Below, one piece after another: positions 57,402-64,000 of a DNA stretch of 64,000 nt. Under the pieces are notes generated by a model that was given only the letters and a program-made list of their open reading frames with translations, did no database searches and was not told the DNA's origin. How positions within the stretch are numbered: position 1 is the stretch's first letter; the number at the start of each line of letters is the position of its first letter. A program made the translations under genes and the position numbers. This DNA comes from an uncultured Roseobacter sp. (GTDB taxonomy: Bacteria; Pseudomonadota; Alphaproteobacteria; Rhodobacterales; Rhodobacteraceae), in contig NZ_CANLYL010000005.1 in the NCBI RefSeq assembly GCF_947495275.1, positions 62,001 through 126,000 on the forward strand, given 5' to 3'.

Positions 57402-58319
57402 TTACGTCCCAATGCGATTCATCTCGAAGGGGGTGCATTGGTAAATCTCGTTGATCCAGTTGCCGTAAAGCAGATGGGCGTGGCTGCGCCACCGATTGAG
57501 CGGGGTCTGCGCTGGATCGTCACCCGGATAGTAATTCATCGGTACGTTGATCGGCGTGCCTGCATCCACATCGCGATCATATTCCTGTTTCAGCGTATCG
57601 CGATCATATTCAAAGTGATTGAAGATATAAAGCGCACGGTGGCTTGCATCTTCCACCAGACAAGGGCCGACCTGATCGCTACCCAGAAGCGTTTTCAGGC
57701 TCCCAGCCTTGTCGATTTCGTCCTGGCGCATCTCTGTCCAGCGCGAAACAGGGATCACGCAATCGTCTGAAAAACCACGCAAATAGGGAGATGCGGGCGC
57801 CAGATTACGATGCCGGAAACAGCCAAAGGCCTTGGCCTCCAGCATATGTTTATCGACGCCGTGAAAATGGTTGATCATGGCCATGCCACCCCAGCACACG
57901 CCAAAAGTGGATTGCACATTGGTCTGGGTCCAATCCATGATCTGGCGGAGTTCGTCCCAATAGGTGACCTGCTCGAAGGGCAGGTGTTCGATGGGCGCAC
58001 CGGTGATGATCAGCCCGTCGAATTTCTCGTCTTTGACCTCCTGAAAGGTCCTGTAGAAGCTGGCCATATGGGCGGCTGCGGTATTTTTTGTCCGGTGCTC
58101 GGACATCCGGATCAGGCTCAACTCGATCTGCAAAGGTGTCGCGCCGATCAGACGGGCAAACTGATTTTCGGTCTGTATCTTTTTCGGCATCAGGTTCAGT
58201 AACCCGATGCGCAGCGGTCGAATATCCTGACGGGCCGCCTGAACCTCGTCAACCACCATCACCCCTTCGCGCGTCAGCACGTCGTAGGCCGGTAGGTCGG
58301 AAGGTATCTTGATAGGCAT
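57402..58319 (-). CDS. metA: Homoserine O-acyltransferase, probably acetyl-CoA specific
   Basis: 305 residues, MetA family with catalytic Cys142 in GVCWGGMA and the conserved HFEYD near 235. The residue at 111 is Glu (GAPIE, 107-111); in this family Gly111 gives succinyl-CoA and Glu111 acetyl-CoA specificity, so this is expected to be a homoserine O-acetyltransferase. It opens methionine synthesis. Followed by the hydrolase. The 90-base leader to the next gene upstream shows no riboswitch I could recognise. Confidence 0.93.
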   Translation of the reverse strand: MPIKIPSDLPAYDVLTREGVMVVDEVQAARQDIRPLRIGLLNLMPKKIQTENQFARLIGATPLQIELSLIRMSEHRTKNTAAAHMASFYRTFQEVKDEKFDGLIITGAPIEHLPFEQVTYWDELRQIMDWTQTNVQSTFGVCWGGMAMINHFHGVDKHMLEAKAFGCFRHRNLAPASPYLRGFSDDCVIPVSRWTEMRQDEIDKAGSLKTLLGSDQVGPCLVEDASHRALYIFNHFEYDRDTLKQEYDRDVDAGTPINVPMNYYPGDDPAQTPLNRWRSHAHLLYGNWINEIYQCTPFEMNRIGT

Positions 58320-58409
58320 CAGTCTTCTTTCGATAAGGTGTCAAATGAGGGAGATAGCCTCTCGCAACGGGTGCCTCAAGGGGGACGACCTCACAGGTCA
58401 GTGTACGGG

Positions 58410-59258
58410 TTACAGGCAACCGGCAATGAGGTCTTCGAAATCCTGCGGCGATTTGAGGGCGGCGACCTGATCTGCAGTGACTGTTACACCCCAGCGCGAC
58501 ATGGCCTCGTAGCGGGGTTGTCGATGAGCGAGCGCTCGGGCATAGGTGAAACGAATGAAATCATCCGGATCAACATCACCTTCCAGGCATTTGTTTTCCT
58601 GTAGGTATTCATCCCATACCTTGGCCAGAAACGCAGGTTGATACGCCATCGGTTTGGGCGCGCGGTCAAATCGGCGGATAAGTTCCTGCGTATGGGCCTC
58701 GTCGCCTTTGATCCAGATCAGCAGGCAGTTGCGGGCCAGATCCTGCATCAAGGCGTCCTGATCATCAGCGGCCTCAACCCATTCGCATATGGAACCGCCT
58801 GAATCACAGATGAAATGCGGATATCCGTACAGCGCTTCGGCGCGTTCCGAGAAATGCGCGGTATCGTAGAGTGCCGAAATCTCTGCCTGCCGGAATTGCG
58901 CCTGCCTGCGTATGTATTCCTGCATGGGCAGGCCGCCGCGATCTTTGGCACCGGGTTTGCCGAGATAGGTGGCGACCGGCGCCAGATTGTCGAAGGTGAT
59001 GTTGGACCCGATGTAGATACTGTCACTCATCAGCAAATCGCGCAGAAACGGGACTTTCATCGCCTCTGCCTTGGCGTTGTCGGCGATGAATTCGCCCATG
59101 TAGCGGGTGCCGATCCGGTAGTCGATGGAATAGTGAAACCAATCGCCGGAGGCGCGAAGCAGGTTTGACATATGTGTCTTGCCCAGACCCGACATACCGT
59201 AGACCAGGACGGATTTGCGGGGGGCTGCCCGCCAGTCGGCCGCAGAAGAATATAACAT
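58410..59258 (-). CDS. P-loop ATPase/kinase-like protein of unknown function
   Basis: 282 residues from MLYSSAADWRAAPRKS. Walker A GMSGLGKTH lies at about 22-30 directly after VLVY, with an adjacent helix SNLLRAS. The remaining sequence has HYSIDYRIGTRYMG, FICDSGGSICEW (possible Walker B-like) and LLIWIKGDEAHTQELIRRFDRAPKP, which is like adenylate/shikimate-kinase-type lid regions. No family was recognised. AGGGAC precedes the ATG at 59258. The neighbour metA follows on the same strand after 90 bases. Confidence 0.7.
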   Translation of the reverse strand: MLYSSAADWRAAPRKSVLVYGMSGLGKTHMSNLLRASGDWFHYSIDYRIGTRYMGEFIADNAKAEAMKVPFLRDLLMSDSIYIGSNITFDNLAPVATYLGKPGAKDRGGLPMQEYIRRQAQFRQAEISALYDTAHFSERAEALYGYPHFICDSGGSICEWVEAADDQDALMQDLARNCLLIWIKGDEAHTQELIRRFDRAPKPMAYQPAFLAKVWDEYLQENKCLEGDVDPDDFIRFTYARALAHRQPRYEAMSRWGVTVTADQVAALKSPQDFEDLIAGCL

Positions 59259-59324
59259 GGGGTCGCGTCCCTGTGAATCGAATGGCGTTCCCCTTGTCCT
59301 AGCCGTGGCCAAAGGGGGGGTCAA

Positions 59325-60251
59325 TCAATCCGCAGCAACGGCTTTGCGTTTGCGGAACCTCTGCCACAGGCGTCCATCCAGAATGATCAGGCCGGCGGCC
59401 AGCAGCGCAAAGCCCGCGTAGGCATTCGGATTTAGCTGCTCATCAAGGACCAACGCCCCAAGGATGATCGCGACCGGCGCAATTAGGAGCGTTACCAGCA
59501 TCAGATTGCCGCTGCCCGCAAGGCCCAGAATGTAATAATAAAGCAGATAGGCCCCCGCTGTCGCGATCAGGGCATAATAGGCGACCGCAAGAATAGTGAC
59601 GGGTTGCAGGTCAAACGAGATGGGGCCATCGACGATCAGGGCCAAAGGCACGGTGAAAATCGAAGAGCCGGTCAGCATGCCAGCCGCCGCAACCTGCGGC
59701 GCAAGCCCTGCGAGGGTTTTGCGCGCCCAGACACCGGCCAACGCATAAGAGACTGTGCCCCCCAGAATGGCCAGTTGCGCAATCGACCGCAGATCGAAGT
59801 TACGTAGATTTTCCAGACCGATCGCGGTCATCACACCCAAGAAACCCAACCCCACACCGATCATTTTGCGCGGCGAGAGCTTTTCGTCGGCAAAAAACAG
59901 GGCCGCAACCAAAACGCCGAAGACCGCGGTTGCGGCGTTCAAAATGGATGTCAGCCCGGTTTCGATATGGAGCTGTCCCCAGGCCATCAGGCTGAAGGGC
60001 ACGGCGTTGTTCAGCAGACCCATGATCACAAATGCGCCCCAGACATGAAGACCTCTGGGCAGCGGCAGTCGCAAGCTCAAGACCACGGCCCACAGAGCGA
60101 TCATGGCCCAGAAAGTACGATGGGCAACGGAGGTCAAAGGCGCGATCTCATTCAACGCTACCCGGATGGACAGGAATGAAGCGCCCCAGATCAAAGCCAG
60201 CAGAACCAGTGCGGCCCATGCTTTGCCGGTCAGTGTTTTTTGCGGTGTCAT
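59325..60251 (-). CDS. EamA/DMT-family transporter
   Basis: 308 residues, ten predicted membrane helices in two EamA repeats; the first begins AALVLLALIWGASFLSIRVALNEI and the second is in the C-terminal half (about 155-290). DMT exporters carry amino acids or metabolites; the substrate is unknown. It lies 66 bases upstream of the P-loop gene on the same strand. Confidence 0.9.
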   Translation of the reverse strand: MTPQKTLTGKAWAALVLLALIWGASFLSIRVALNEIAPLTSVAHRTFWAMIALWAVVLSLRLPLPRGLHVWGAFVIMGLLNNAVPFSLMAWGQLHIETGLTSILNAATAVFGVLVAALFFADEKLSPRKMIGVGLGFLGVMTAIGLENLRNFDLRSIAQLAILGGTVSYALAGVWARKTLAGLAPQVAAAGMLTGSSIFTVPLALIVDGPISFDLQPVTILAVAYYALIATAGAYLLYYYILGLAGSGNLMLVTLLIAPVAIILGALVLDEQLNPNAYAGFALLAAGLIILDGRLWQRFRKRKAVAAD

Positions 60252-60309
60252 GCGGGGAGCCTAGTAGGCGGTTCTCGGGTGAACCACCCGAAACATGCGC
60301 AAAGAAAAA

Positions 60310-60331
60310 GCGCCCGCAAAAATGCGGGCGC
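60310..60331 (-). terminator. Rho-independent terminator of the FadL-like gene
   Basis: GCGCCCGCA and TGCGGGCGC arms around AAAA, preceded on the plus strand by AAAGAAAAA, i.e. a T-rich tail on the minus strand. It sits 20 bases after the FadL-like stop. Confidence 0.85.
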
Positions 60332-60351
60332 CAACTAAACAGGTTCAGACA

Positions 60352-61470
60352 TCAGAACCGGTAACCAACCTTGACGCCAATGGCGATCGCGTCGTTGTCA
60401 TTGAAGTTCGCAGCTGGCGTGCCGCTGACACCGGTTGTTGTATCACCGATCCGGATATAACGGATACCGGTTGTGATCTCGTAATTGCCCTGCGAATAGA
60501 TCGCGGCCAGCGAGATGCTCTCCTGTCCGTCAGCAGGTCCGAGGTTGGTAAAGAGATTGCGGGTGTTTTCCTCGTATCCGATAGACGCCGCCACGGACCA
60601 GTTGTCGTTCAGGCGCCGCCCGATCCCCAGCGTATAGGTGATCACATCTTCCTGGTAGCTGAGCAGCGACGATCCACCGGTCACGGTTTGATAGAGCGAA
60701 GGATCGAGCGCAAAATCGGACCAGTCCACCCAACGCACGCCGCCGAAAAGCAACGTATCGGCTGCCACACCGGTCTGGAATTCCAGATTGAGAGATTGCG
60801 GCGTTTCGAATTCCGTCGATGTGGAAAGCGATCCGACACCTACGACATTTTCGACCGTATCAACACTATGTGAGATTTCTGAACTATAGGTCAGCGAGAC
60901 ACGCAGCGCGATTTCCGGTCTTTCATAGGCGACACCGGCGACATAGCCGAGGCCATAATGTACATCCGCTTCGGCAGTATAGAGCAGTGGTGGGCCGACC
61001 GGTCGGATGAAGTTCACGGTCGCGTTGGCTTCGACAGATTGCAGACGCAGCCCGCCAAAGACCGAAAAACCTGAATCGTCTTTATAGCGCAGCAACCCCG
61101 TAAGAGCCCGGCTGGTAAACTCTGCGTCTGATGTGGAGGCGAAGTATCCGGTTCCCGCTGGGTAATCGACATCCGCTCCGAAAGGCTCGTCTAGGATCAG
61201 CGCGTAGGAAAATCTGTCATTGATATCAGCTTTATACGCCGCGCCAAATCGGAAGTAGCTCGGTGCGATATCGCCCGATCCCGTGCCATTTGCAAAGGGC
61301 GCACGCGCTTCACCGCTCAGATCCGGTGTCACACTGACGGCGCTGAACTCCAGATAGCGGCCTTCTTCGAAAAGCACATCAATCGACTGGCCCGACCGGT
61401 CGATACCACCTGCATGTGCGGCACCGGCCGCCAGACAAAGAGTTGTTACACTTGTTATATACGACTTCAT
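60352..61470 (-). CDS. Outer membrane transport protein, FadL/OMPP1 family
   Basis: 372 residues. Signal peptide (MKSYITSVTTLCLAAGAAHAGG), then an N-terminal plug-like segment GIDRSGQSIDVLFEEGRYLEFS and alternating beta strands ending in a terminal Phe (VGVKVGYRF), as in outer-membrane barrels. FadL proteins pass hydrophobic substrates such as fatty acids or aromatic compounds through the outer membrane. GAGGAGC precedes the ATG. Stand-alone with its own terminator. Confidence 0.88.
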   Translation of the reverse strand: MKSYITSVTTLCLAAGAAHAGGIDRSGQSIDVLFEEGRYLEFSAVSVTPDLSGEARAPFANGTGSGDIAPSYFRFGAAYKADINDRFSYALILDEPFGADVDYPAGTGYFASTSDAEFTSRALTGLLRYKDDSGFSVFGGLRLQSVEANATVNFIRPVGPPLLYTAEADVHYGLGYVAGVAYERPEIALRVSLTYSSEISHSVDTVENVVGVGSLSTSTEFETPQSLNLEFQTGVAADTLLFGGVRWVDWSDFALDPSLYQTVTGGSSLLSYQEDVITYTLGIGRRLNDNWSVAASIGYEENTRNLFTNLGPADGQESISLAAIYSQGNYEITTGIRYIRIGDTTTGVSGTPAANFNDNDAIAIGVKVGYRF

Positions 61471-61603
61471 GAAGCTCCTCCCCGGAACGTAAGCCTTGTA
61501 TGGATTTGCATTTTTGCTTTGAAAGGCTGGGGCAATTAATCACGCAAAACCCCTGCGTCAATCAATGACGCTAGGGAAGATTGCGTTGTGACCTCACGTA
61601 AAA

Positions 61604-62467
61604 TCAAGTTTTTGTTTGGGTCTCGGACCAAATATTCAAATAGTTGCCGGTAAAAATCACCAGGGCCCCCACAAAAACCCAAAGATCCAGTGGCTCTGCG
61701 TAAAGCAGCATGCCGACAACAGCGATCACCGGCAGGCGGACAAAATCGATGGGCACGACGACAGTTGCAGGCGCAATGGCCAGTGCATTGGTCAGGCAAA
61801 AGTGAGCGACAAGACCCGCTGCACCGACAAGAATGACCAAAGGCAAGGCCGCGGCGGATGGGATCGCGATGTCACCGTCATATCCGGCTGCAATGACACC
61901 AAAAACCAGTTGCAAGGTTGTGAGGTAGAATAAGATACAGGTGATGCCCTGGGTGCGGGTCAAACGTTTGGTGAGCATGATGGTGAGGGCAAAGAATATT
62001 GCGCATGACGCGGCGGTGATAATGCCTGAATTGAGCCCGGCCATGTCGGGCCGCGCCACGATCAGGATGCCGATAAACCCCATGATCCCCGCAAGGGCGC
62101 GCATCAGTGTCAGGCGCTCGCCCAAAATGAGAGGTGACAGCAGGATGACCCAAAGCGGCGTGGTGAATTCCAGGGCGATCACCTGTGCCAGCGGGATGAC
62201 GGTGACCGCATAAAACCAAAGATTCTGTCCGGTGAAATGGGCAAGGTTACGGATGATCTGAACCCGCATATTGCGTATGTTGATCTCGCGCCAAGTGCCA
62301 AAGGCGCCGGCCAGCGAGACCACGATCAGCACGCCAAACAGGCTGCGGTACATCATGATCTCGAATGTATCGAGTTCAGAGGACAGCTCCCGCCCGCCCA
62401 CCGCCATGGAAGAGAAGGACACGATGGCCCCGATCATCCACAAGGCGGCTTTCAGCGTCGGGCTCAT
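61604..62467 (-). CDS. EamA/DMT-family transporter
   Basis: 287 residues from MSPTLKAALWMIGAIVSFSSMAVGGREL, with about ten membrane helices in two EamA repeats (IIRNLAHFTGQNLWFYAVTVIPLAQVIALEFTTPLWV in the first, VILVGAAGLVAHFCLTNALAIAPATVVVPIDFVRLP in the second), as in RarD/YdcZ-like exporters. Substrate unknown. The ATG at 62467 gives the family start; an upstream in-frame extension runs into guaA and was dropped. It follows guaA after 46 bases. Confidence 0.9.
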   Translation of the reverse strand: MSPTLKAALWMIGAIVSFSSMAVGGRELSSELDTFEIMMYRSLFGVLIVVSLAGAFGTWREINIRNMRVQIIRNLAHFTGQNLWFYAVTVIPLAQVIALEFTTPLWVILLSPLILGERLTLMRALAGIMGFIGILIVARPDMAGLNSGIITAASCAIFFALTIMLTKRLTRTQGITCILFYLTTLQLVFGVIAAGYDGDIAIPSAAALPLVILVGAAGLVAHFCLTNALAIAPATVVVPIDFVRLPVIAVVGMLLYAEPLDLWVFVGALVIFTGNYLNIWSETQTKT

Positions 62468-62513
62468 AGGGGTCTTCAATTCAGATCTGAGGCATCGCGC
62501 GCGCCGGGAAAGC

Positions 62514-64000
62514 TCACTCCCACTCGATTGTGCCCGGTGGTTTGGAGGTAATGTCGTAGGTGACCCGGTTGATCCCCGGCACTTCATTGATGATGCGGGT
62601 GGCCGTTTCGCCGAGGAACTCATGGCTGAACGGGTAGTAATCCGCCGTCATCCCATCGACGGAGGTCACGGCACGCAGGGCGCAGGCAAAATCATAGGTG
62701 CGCCCGTCGCCCATGACCCCGACCGTGCGTACCGGCAGGATCGCAACGAAGGCCTGCCAGATGTCATCATAAAGCCCGTGTTTGCGTATCTGGTCGATGT
62801 AGACCGCGTCGGCCTCGCGCAGGATGTCGAGTTTTTCGCGGGTGATCTCGCCGGGGCAGCGAATCGCAAGTCCGGGGCCGGGGAAGGGGTGACGCCCGAT
62901 AAAGCTGTCCGGCAGGCCCAATTCGCGCCCCAGCGCACGGACCTCATCCTTGAAAAGTTCGCGCAGCGGTTCGACCAGTTGCATGTTCATGCGTTCCGGC
63001 AGGCCGCCGACGTTGTGGTGTGATTTGATGGTGACCGACGGCCCCCCAGAAAAACTGACCGATTCGATGACATCGGGATAAAGCGTGCCCTGCGCCAGAA
63101 AATCCGCGCCGCCGATTTCCTTGGCGTGTTTCTCGAACACCTCGATGAACAGACCACCGATGATCTTGCGTTTGGTTTCGGGATCGCTGACGCCGTCGAG
63201 CTTGCCCAGGAACAGATCGGATTCGTCGGCGTGGATCAGGGGCAGGTTGTAATGCTCGCGGAACATGCCCACCACCTGCGCGCTTTCATCTTTGCGCATC
63301 AGCCCGTGATCGACGTAGACACAGGTCAACTGATCGCCGATGGCTTCGTGGATCAGCACGGCGGCAACGGAAGAATCCACACCGCCGGAAAGCGCGCAGA
63401 TCACGCGGCCCGTTCCCACCTGATCACGGATGCGCTGGATCGCCTCTTCGCGGTAGGCGCCCATGGTCCAATCGCCTTTGAACCCAGCAAGTCGTACGAA
63501 GTTCTCGTAGAGTTTTGAGCCATTTGGCGTGTGGTGGACTTCGGGGTGGAACTGTACCGCATAAAAATCGCGCGCCGTGTCGCCGGTGATCGCAAAGGGC
63601 GCGTTGGGCGAGGTGCCGTAGACTTCGAAACCGGGCGCGATTTCGCTGACGTGATCGCCGTGGCTCATCCAGACCTGTTCGCGCTCCGCCTCGAACCAAC
63701 CTTCCAGCAAGGCGAGCTTGCGCGCTTCTGGCGTGACATAAGCGCGGCCGAATTCGGCGGTGCCGTGGCCGCGTTCCACCTTGCCACCAAGACACTGCAT
63801 CATGACCTGTTGGCCGTAACAGATGCCCAGAATCGGAACGCCCAGATCAAAGACACCTTTGGGCGGCATCGGAGCACCTTCGGCAAAAACCGATGATGGC
63901 CCCCCCGAGAAGATCACGGCCTTTGGTTTGAATTCCTCCAAAAACGCATCGGATACGGAGTTGAACGGATGGATTTCGCAATAGACATTCAGCTCCCGCA
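62514..64000 (-). CDS. guaA: GMP synthase (glutamine-hydrolysing), 5' end outside window
   Basis: About 495 codons visible; the first residues lie right of base 64000, where the frame reads [19 protein letters not shown]. The glutamine amidotransferase has Cys in GICYGQQVM and the His-Glu pair in QFHPEVHHT. The ATP-pyrophosphatase P-loop is [12 protein letters not shown], followed by the C-terminal dimerisation domain ending GTIEWE. It converts XMP to GMP with glutamine. Confidence 0.96.
   Translation of the reverse strand, partial: RELNVYCEIHPFNSVSDAFLEEFKPKAVIFSGGPSSVFAEGAPMPPKGVFDLGVPILGICYGQQVMMQCLGGKVERGHGTAEFGRAYVTPEARKLALLEGWFEAEREQVWMSHGDHVSEIAPGFEVYGTSPNAPFAITGDTARDFYAVQFHPEVHHTPNGSKLYENFVRLAGFKGDWTMGAYREEAIQRIRDQVGTGRVICALSGGVDSSVAAVLIHEAIGDQLTCVYVDHGLMRKDESAQVVGMFREHYNLPLIHADESDLFLGKLDGVSDPETKRKIIGGLFIEVFEKHAKEIGGADFLAQGTLYPDVIESVSFSGGPSVTIKSHHNVGGLPERMNMQLVEPLRELFKDEVRALGRELGLPDSFIGRHPFPGPGLAIRCPGEITREKLDILREADAVYIDQIRKHGLYDDIWQAFVAILPVRTVGVMGDGRTYDFACALRAVTSVDGMTADYYPFSHEFLGETATRIINEVPGINRVTYDITSKPPGTIEWE

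Noticed and set aside
58320-58409. SAM-II or SAM/SAH riboswitch before metA
   Set aside because: On the plus strand a CGCAACGGGTGCCTC stretch resembles a SAM/SAH motif, but it has the wrong orientation and the minus strand does not match a consensus.

Overview
The window is a chromosomal segment of an alphaproteobacterium, most likely a Rhodobacteraceae/Roseobacter-group marine bacterium. The evidence is a ctrA gene with an adjacent sciP-type CtrA inhibitor gene, lpxI rather than lpxH in the lipid A cluster, paired dimethylglycine/sarcosine-dehydrogenase-like flavoproteins, a Hint-domain protein, a DUF1127 protein and generally GC-rich coding sequence. I found no rRNA, tRNA, CRISPR array, insertion sequence or prophage. 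The whole window reads as core chromosome with a few accessory genes. Genes are cut at both edges (a flavoprotein on the left, guaA on the right).

Layout. 1-4.8 kb: two divergent FAD/GcvT oxidoreductases. 4.7-7.8 kb: CorC/HlyC transporter and a hybrid histidine kinase. 7.8-11.2 kb: degenerate metallophosphoesterase, xerD, a secreted protein of unknown function and a 49-codon membrane protein. 11.3-16.1 kb: aroK-aroB, GNAT, ssb, lytic transglycosylase and two small envelope proteins. 16.1-21.6 kb: Dpp/Opp-like ABC transporter without a binding protein gene, and an AraC regulator. 21.7-35.0 kb: miaA divergent from a long envelope cluster (pyrH-frr-uppS-cdsA-dxr-rseP-sORF-bamA-skp-fabZ-lpxA-lpxI-lpxB). 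35.0-42.1 kb: mnmA, sciP-ctrA, ligA-recG and a 42-codon membrane protein ending in a strong terminator. 42.2-47.5 kb: soluble chemoreceptor, NifU-like protein, hisI, gluQRS, methyltransferase and trmFO. 47.5-50.6 kb: a gene-free stretch with a folded element, thioesterase, CatC-like protein, MRJP-like secreted protein and LysR. 50.7-54.9 kb: DUF1127 divergent from a MocR regulator, rplM-rpsI and a Hint protein. 54.9-64 kb: TetR, ppk2, hydrolase, metA, P-loop protein, two EamA transporters, a FadL-like porin and guaA.

How genes work together. The 22.7-35.0 kb block moves from RNA/translation functions (UMP kinase, ribosome recycling) through undecaprenyl and phospholipid precursors and isoprenoid synthesis to outer-membrane assembly and early lipid A synthesis. 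Many neighbours overlap or are separated by a few bases, which suggests co-transcription. sciP next to ctrA places a cell-cycle regulator beside its own inhibitor. ligA-recG and ssb give DNA-maintenance functions; mnmA, miaA, trmFO and gluQRS are four separate tRNA-modification genes.

No large novel system stands out. The most interesting leads are the short operator-like dyads in the DUF1127/MocR interval, the nested hairpin in the only gene-free stretch above 300 bases (47457-47818), the metallophosphoesterase that has lost its first metal motif, the NifU-like protein lacking the third scaffold cysteine, the Hint-domain protein, and three very short membrane-protein genes.
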